Positions 5,633 through 8,161 of a DNA stretch of 8,161 nucleotides are shown here, in pieces; the first letter of the stretch is position 1, and the number at the start of each line of letters is the position of its first letter. The position numbers and the translations under genes are program-made. A model generated the notes under the pieces. It was not told the DNA's origin, searched no databases, and was given only the letters and a program-made list of their open reading frames with translations. Source of the DNA: Sodaliphilus sp050873765 (GTDB taxonomy: Bacteria; Bacteroidota; Bacteroidia; Bacteroidales; Muribaculaceae). The stretch lies in contig JBNMJK010000093.1 of the NCBI GenBank assembly GCA_050873765.1, forward strand, positions 1 to 8,161, in the 5' to 3' direction.

Positions 5633-8050
5633 TTATTGATTTAAAATAAGATTAATAAGCGCAGTCACGTCGCCAATGTTCACCGCTCCGTCGGCATTGA
5701 TGTCGCATGCGGCGTCGGAATAACTTGCCAAACCGAGTATCCGATTAATCAGCGCCGACACGTCACCGGCATTCACCGAGCCGTCGGCATTGATGTCGCC
5801 CTTCTTTGAAGGTGCTTCAGGAGCATCGTTATACACGGTTTCTAAGCCGCCGAAGTGCATTTCATACACCTTTCCAGCGGTGGAAGCGTTCATATTGATT
5901 TGAATGGAGCATAGCGTGATGGGATAGTTGCCCATGTCGGTGGCATCGCACCAGCTGGCTGTGGGCAATTCCACGGTCATCTCTTTGTTGGGGGTGATTT
6001 CCTCTGGAGTGACGGTTTCATAAACCATGCTGCCGCCGTTGGCACGAAGGCCAAACACAAAATTCTTCACGGGAGCTTCACCAGGATTGAGGCGCACACG
6101 AATCACGTCGGGCAAGCTCCACAGGCGAAGGCTCTTGGAGAGCACAATCTTGGGGCCACGGGCCGAGGCTCCAGTGTAGGTGTAATCGAAGCCATTACCC
6201 ACTGCCGTAGTCACCACATTCTTGCCACCGGTCTGCGAGATTTTCCATGTGGAGAGGTCGATGTTGGGGTCGATAGGCATGACGCGCGACTCTGGAATTT
6301 CCACATTCACGGTCATGGTGTCGCAAATCTCGCCCAGCACGCCCACTACTTGAGTCTTGCCATTGCGCAAGCCCTTCAAGATGCCGGTGTGCTCACCGAT
6401 AGTGACAATGCTCTCGTCGAGGCTCTTCCATGTGAGGGCAAGAGGGCTGATGTTCATGGCCGTTTCGCCCACCATAGTCTGAACCGCCACTGGATACTGC
6501 TTGTAGCCGTCGGTGATAATGGAGTCGTTGGTGATGTTGATGGCGTCCACCGCATTGATGATTTGCATAGGCATAGATATGGTGGCACCATTGTAGGTGG
6601 CGGTAAGGGTTCCTAAAAGCGAAGTGCCGTCGGCATAGAAAGTGGTGTCGCCAAGCACATGGCCAATCGCTTCATCACAAGTGATTTTCACACCTTTCAC
6701 GTCTTTGCTCACAAGCATTCCATATTGGTTGTAGCCATAGAACTTAGGAGTGTAAACGCCATATTTAGGTGAACGGAGTGCGAAATCCACAAAGCGAATT
6801 GAGGCTATGGCATCGTCGTCGGGAGCTGAGCTCACACCATAGAACGCATTGCCGTCGGCACGCTCGCTTCCGTCGCTGGGCTTGTTGCGAATACCTAATG
6901 TGCTGGTATAGAGCACCGACGAGCCACCGCCGTCCACGTTCATGCCATCAGTGGCACCAGCATAGCGCATAATGTCGGCAAGCCAAGTGGTGCGCACACC
7001 GCTTGAAATGGGCGAGCGGCCGTCAACCACCAAGAAATACACCTTCTTGCCGCCGTCGCTATAACCTACCGCCGAGCGTGGGTGGCGCGCACTGGCATCG
7101 CCACGGTCGCCCTCGCTCTGGAGCGTAACGCCGTTCTCAAGGATTTTAGGATTGCCCGAAATCACCTGATAAGGTTCCACCGACTGGCCATTATAGGTCC
7201 ACGATGGCGAAACGGTTACGGTGTCGCCCTCATGGAGCGTTCCGATGAAGGTGGCGGCTTTGCCATGGCCGTGAAGCACGTAGCCGCCCTTGGCTATATC
7301 CATGTCGCAAGCCGTGCTTGGAGCACTCACCAACTTCATTTTGAAGGGTTTTCCGGTTTCAAATTTCTCACCGTCAACCAGCACGGCGGCTATTTCGCAA
7401 CCACTCGTTTCGGCAGTTGCACCATAGTACAAGTCGTTGTAGATGGTCACCTTGTTCTGGTTGGAGGCCGACTTTTCGTTGGCGTTCACGTTGATGCCGC
7501 CCAAAGTGGCTTTTGTGCCATCAGGGGCTACCACAGTGCCACCGAAAAAGAACGGATTCACATACACCGCGCCCTTGGTATCCACCACGAAATTCTTGTA
7601 GAGCGTGGCGTTGTTGCGCGCGCGGTAAATCACGCCGTCAACCACGGTCGAACCCACAGGCGAGCCCACTTTCGACACGCCGCGGTTGGTTTGACCCGAC
7701 GTGGTGAAGAAGTCGGCATTGATGCCCACGAAATAGCGCTCCCCTGCCTTCGACTTGCGCTTTGCCATACCAGAGATGGTTTCATTGCCCGCAAGTTTGT
7801 CGGTGGCGCACACGCCACGGAGCGAGAGGTAAGGGTTTGTCAAGTCCATTGTGGCATAAAACACCCTCAGCGCATCACCATTGGCAGGGTTGCGAAACCA
7901 GAGTGATGTGGAGGTGGTGCCTGGCCCCACCTGGTTGTGAAACAGGGTATCCACAGTGAAGGTGGTGCCTTGAAGCGACCAGGTGTCGGAAGCCACAGCC
8001 GAGGCGCTGGTCAGTGCTGCAATCAGCAGCGAAAATAATGTTTTTTTCAT
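5633..8050 (-). CDS. Paralog A: secreted phosphodiester glycosidase (NAGPA family) with Big-like and dockerin domains
   Basis: 805 residues from ATG 8050-8048, the only start that gives a full signal peptide (MKKTLFSLLIAALTSASAVA). The NAGPA domain, about 30-412, has GINADFF at 109-115 (Ala where the other copies have Gly), SGNPKILENG (298-307), HPRSAVG (323-329), DGRSP (343-347) and NVDGGGSS (371-378). This is the complete expected motif set, so it is the best candidate for an active enzyme here. A Big_2-like region follows at about 500-584 (LTWKSLDE, TGILKGLRNG), then the beta-rich domain at about 590-742 and dockerin loops at 752-764 (DINADGSVNAGDV) and 783-795. It resembles paralog B most closely around PKFYGYNQYGM and DVKGVKITCDEA. 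Gene A is isolated from B by a terminator-like hairpin and follows a further dockerin-ended gene by 63 bp. The substrate cannot be inferred. Confidence 0.94.
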   Translation of the reverse strand: MKKTLFSLLIAALTSASAVASDTWSLQGTTFTVDTLFHNQVGPGTTSTSLWFRNPANGDALRVFYATMDLTNPYLSLRGVCATDKLAGNETISGMAKRKSKAGERYFVGINADFFTTSGQTNRGVSKVGSPVGSTVVDGVIYRARNNATLYKNFVVDTKGAVYVNPFFFGGTVVAPDGTKATLGGINVNANEKSASNQNKVTIYNDLYYGATAETSGCEIAAVLVDGEKFETGKPFKMKLVSAPSTACDMDIAKGGYVLHGHGKAATFIGTLHEGDTVTVSPSWTYNGQSVEPYQVISGNPKILENGVTLQSEGDRGDASARHPRSAVGYSDGGKKVYFLVVDGRSPISSGVRTTWLADIMRYAGATDGMNVDGGGSSVLYTSTLGIRNKPSDGSERADGNAFYGVSSAPDDDAIASIRFVDFALRSPKYGVYTPKFYGYNQYGMLVSKDVKGVKITCDEAIGHVLGDTTFYADGTSLLGTLTATYNGATISMPMQIINAVDAINITNDSIITDGYKQYPVAVQTMVGETAMNISPLALTWKSLDESIVTIGEHTGILKGLRNGKTQVVGVLGEICDTMTVNVEIPESRVMPIDPNIDLSTWKISQTGGKNVVTTAVGNGFDYTYTGASARGPKIVLSKSLRLWSLPDVIRVRLNPGEAPVKNFVFGLRANGGSMVYETVTPEEITPNKEMTVELPTASWCDATDMGNYPITLCSIQINMNASTAGKVYEMHFGGLETVYNDAPEAPSKKGDINADGSVNAGDVSALINRILGLASYSDAACDINADGAVNIGDVTALINLILNQ

Positions 8051-8080
8051 TATTTATGAATTGAAAAAATGAGGTTCTAT

Positions 8081-8106
8081 AATAGGACGCTGACATTGCG
8101 CCTATT
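8081..8106. other. Short hairpin between the upstream gene and paralog A
   Basis: An inverted repeat pairs AATAGG plus CGC (8081-8090, with one bulged base at 8087) with GCG plus CCTATT (8098-8106) around a 7-nt loop. It begins 7 bp after the stop codon of the partial upstream gene. On the minus strand no U tract follows the stem directly; a run of six T occurs about ten bases later. It may be a weak terminator for the upstream gene or a structure in the leader of paralog A. The call is tentative. Confidence 0.35.
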
Positions 8107-8113
8107 TTAGGGG

Positions 8114-8161
8114 TTAGCCCAAAATCATGTTGATGAGGGCGGTCACGTCGCTCACGTTCAC
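8114..8161 (-). CDS. C-terminal end of an upstream dockerin-tailed protein (cut by window end)
   Basis: Fifteen codons and a TAA stop (8116-8114) read VNVSDVTALINMILG. This matches the last half of the second dockerin loop in paralog C (VNVSDVTALINMIL) almost residue for residue, and in DNA: 8130-8161 matches 770-801 at 30 of 32 positions. It is therefore the 3' end of another dockerin-tailed gene in the same orientation, most likely a further NAGPA paralog, although its catalytic domain is not visible. It ends 63 bp before the start of paralog A. Confidence 0.85.
   Translation of the reverse strand: MNVSDVTALINMILG

Noticed and set aside
7082..7906. Long plus-strand open frame (274 codons) opposite paralog A, and a similar one at 4019-4756 opposite paralog B
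   Set aside because: Both lie fully antisense to well-supported conserved genes, have His/Arg/Ala-rich composition typical of shadow frames, and show no recognisable domain or signal.

Overview
The window carries a head-to-tail family of at least five related genes, all on the minus strand. Three are complete (about 790-805 codons each) and two are cut by the window edges. Each complete product has a signal peptide, a phosphodiester glycosidase (NAGPA / former DUF2233) catalytic domain, a bacterial Ig-like (Big_2-type) region, a conserved beta-rich domain I cannot name, and a C-terminal pair of type I dockerin-like calcium-binding loops. The C-terminal DxNxDGxxNxxD pairs, the weak Shine-Dalgarno signals with A/T-rich leaders and the secreted modular architecture suggest a Bacteroidales member, perhaps of the Prevotellaceae or Muribaculaceae. 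I cannot fix the genus.

In transcription order (right to left): the last 15 codons of an upstream dockerin-ended gene (8114-8161); a 63-bp gap with a short hairpin; paralog A (5633-8050); a 108-bp gap with a strong terminator-like hairpin (5559-5603); paralog B (3158-5524); a 10-bp gap; paralog C (751-3147); a 345-bp gap almost filled by four 71-bp direct repeats bracketed by inverted repeats (425-760); and the first 135 codons of paralog D (1-405). B and C are probably co-transcribed. A appears to end at its own terminator, and D is separated from C by the repeat element.

The enzymes are predicted to act outside the cytoplasm on sugar-phosphodiester linkages in polysaccharides or glycans. 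The dockerin tails may hold them on a cohesin-like partner, but no cohesin gene lies in this window. The copies are not equivalent. A and B keep the expected NAGPA motifs, whereas C has lost the HPR motif and altered two other conserved sites, so it may be inactive or have changed specificity. Similarity between copies is patchy, which fits duplication followed by gene conversion.

The most unusual non-coding object is the 336-bp inverted-repeat-bounded array between C and D. It reaches into the last codons of C and supplies its stop codon. No RNA gene, transposase, phage gene or CRISPR array was seen.
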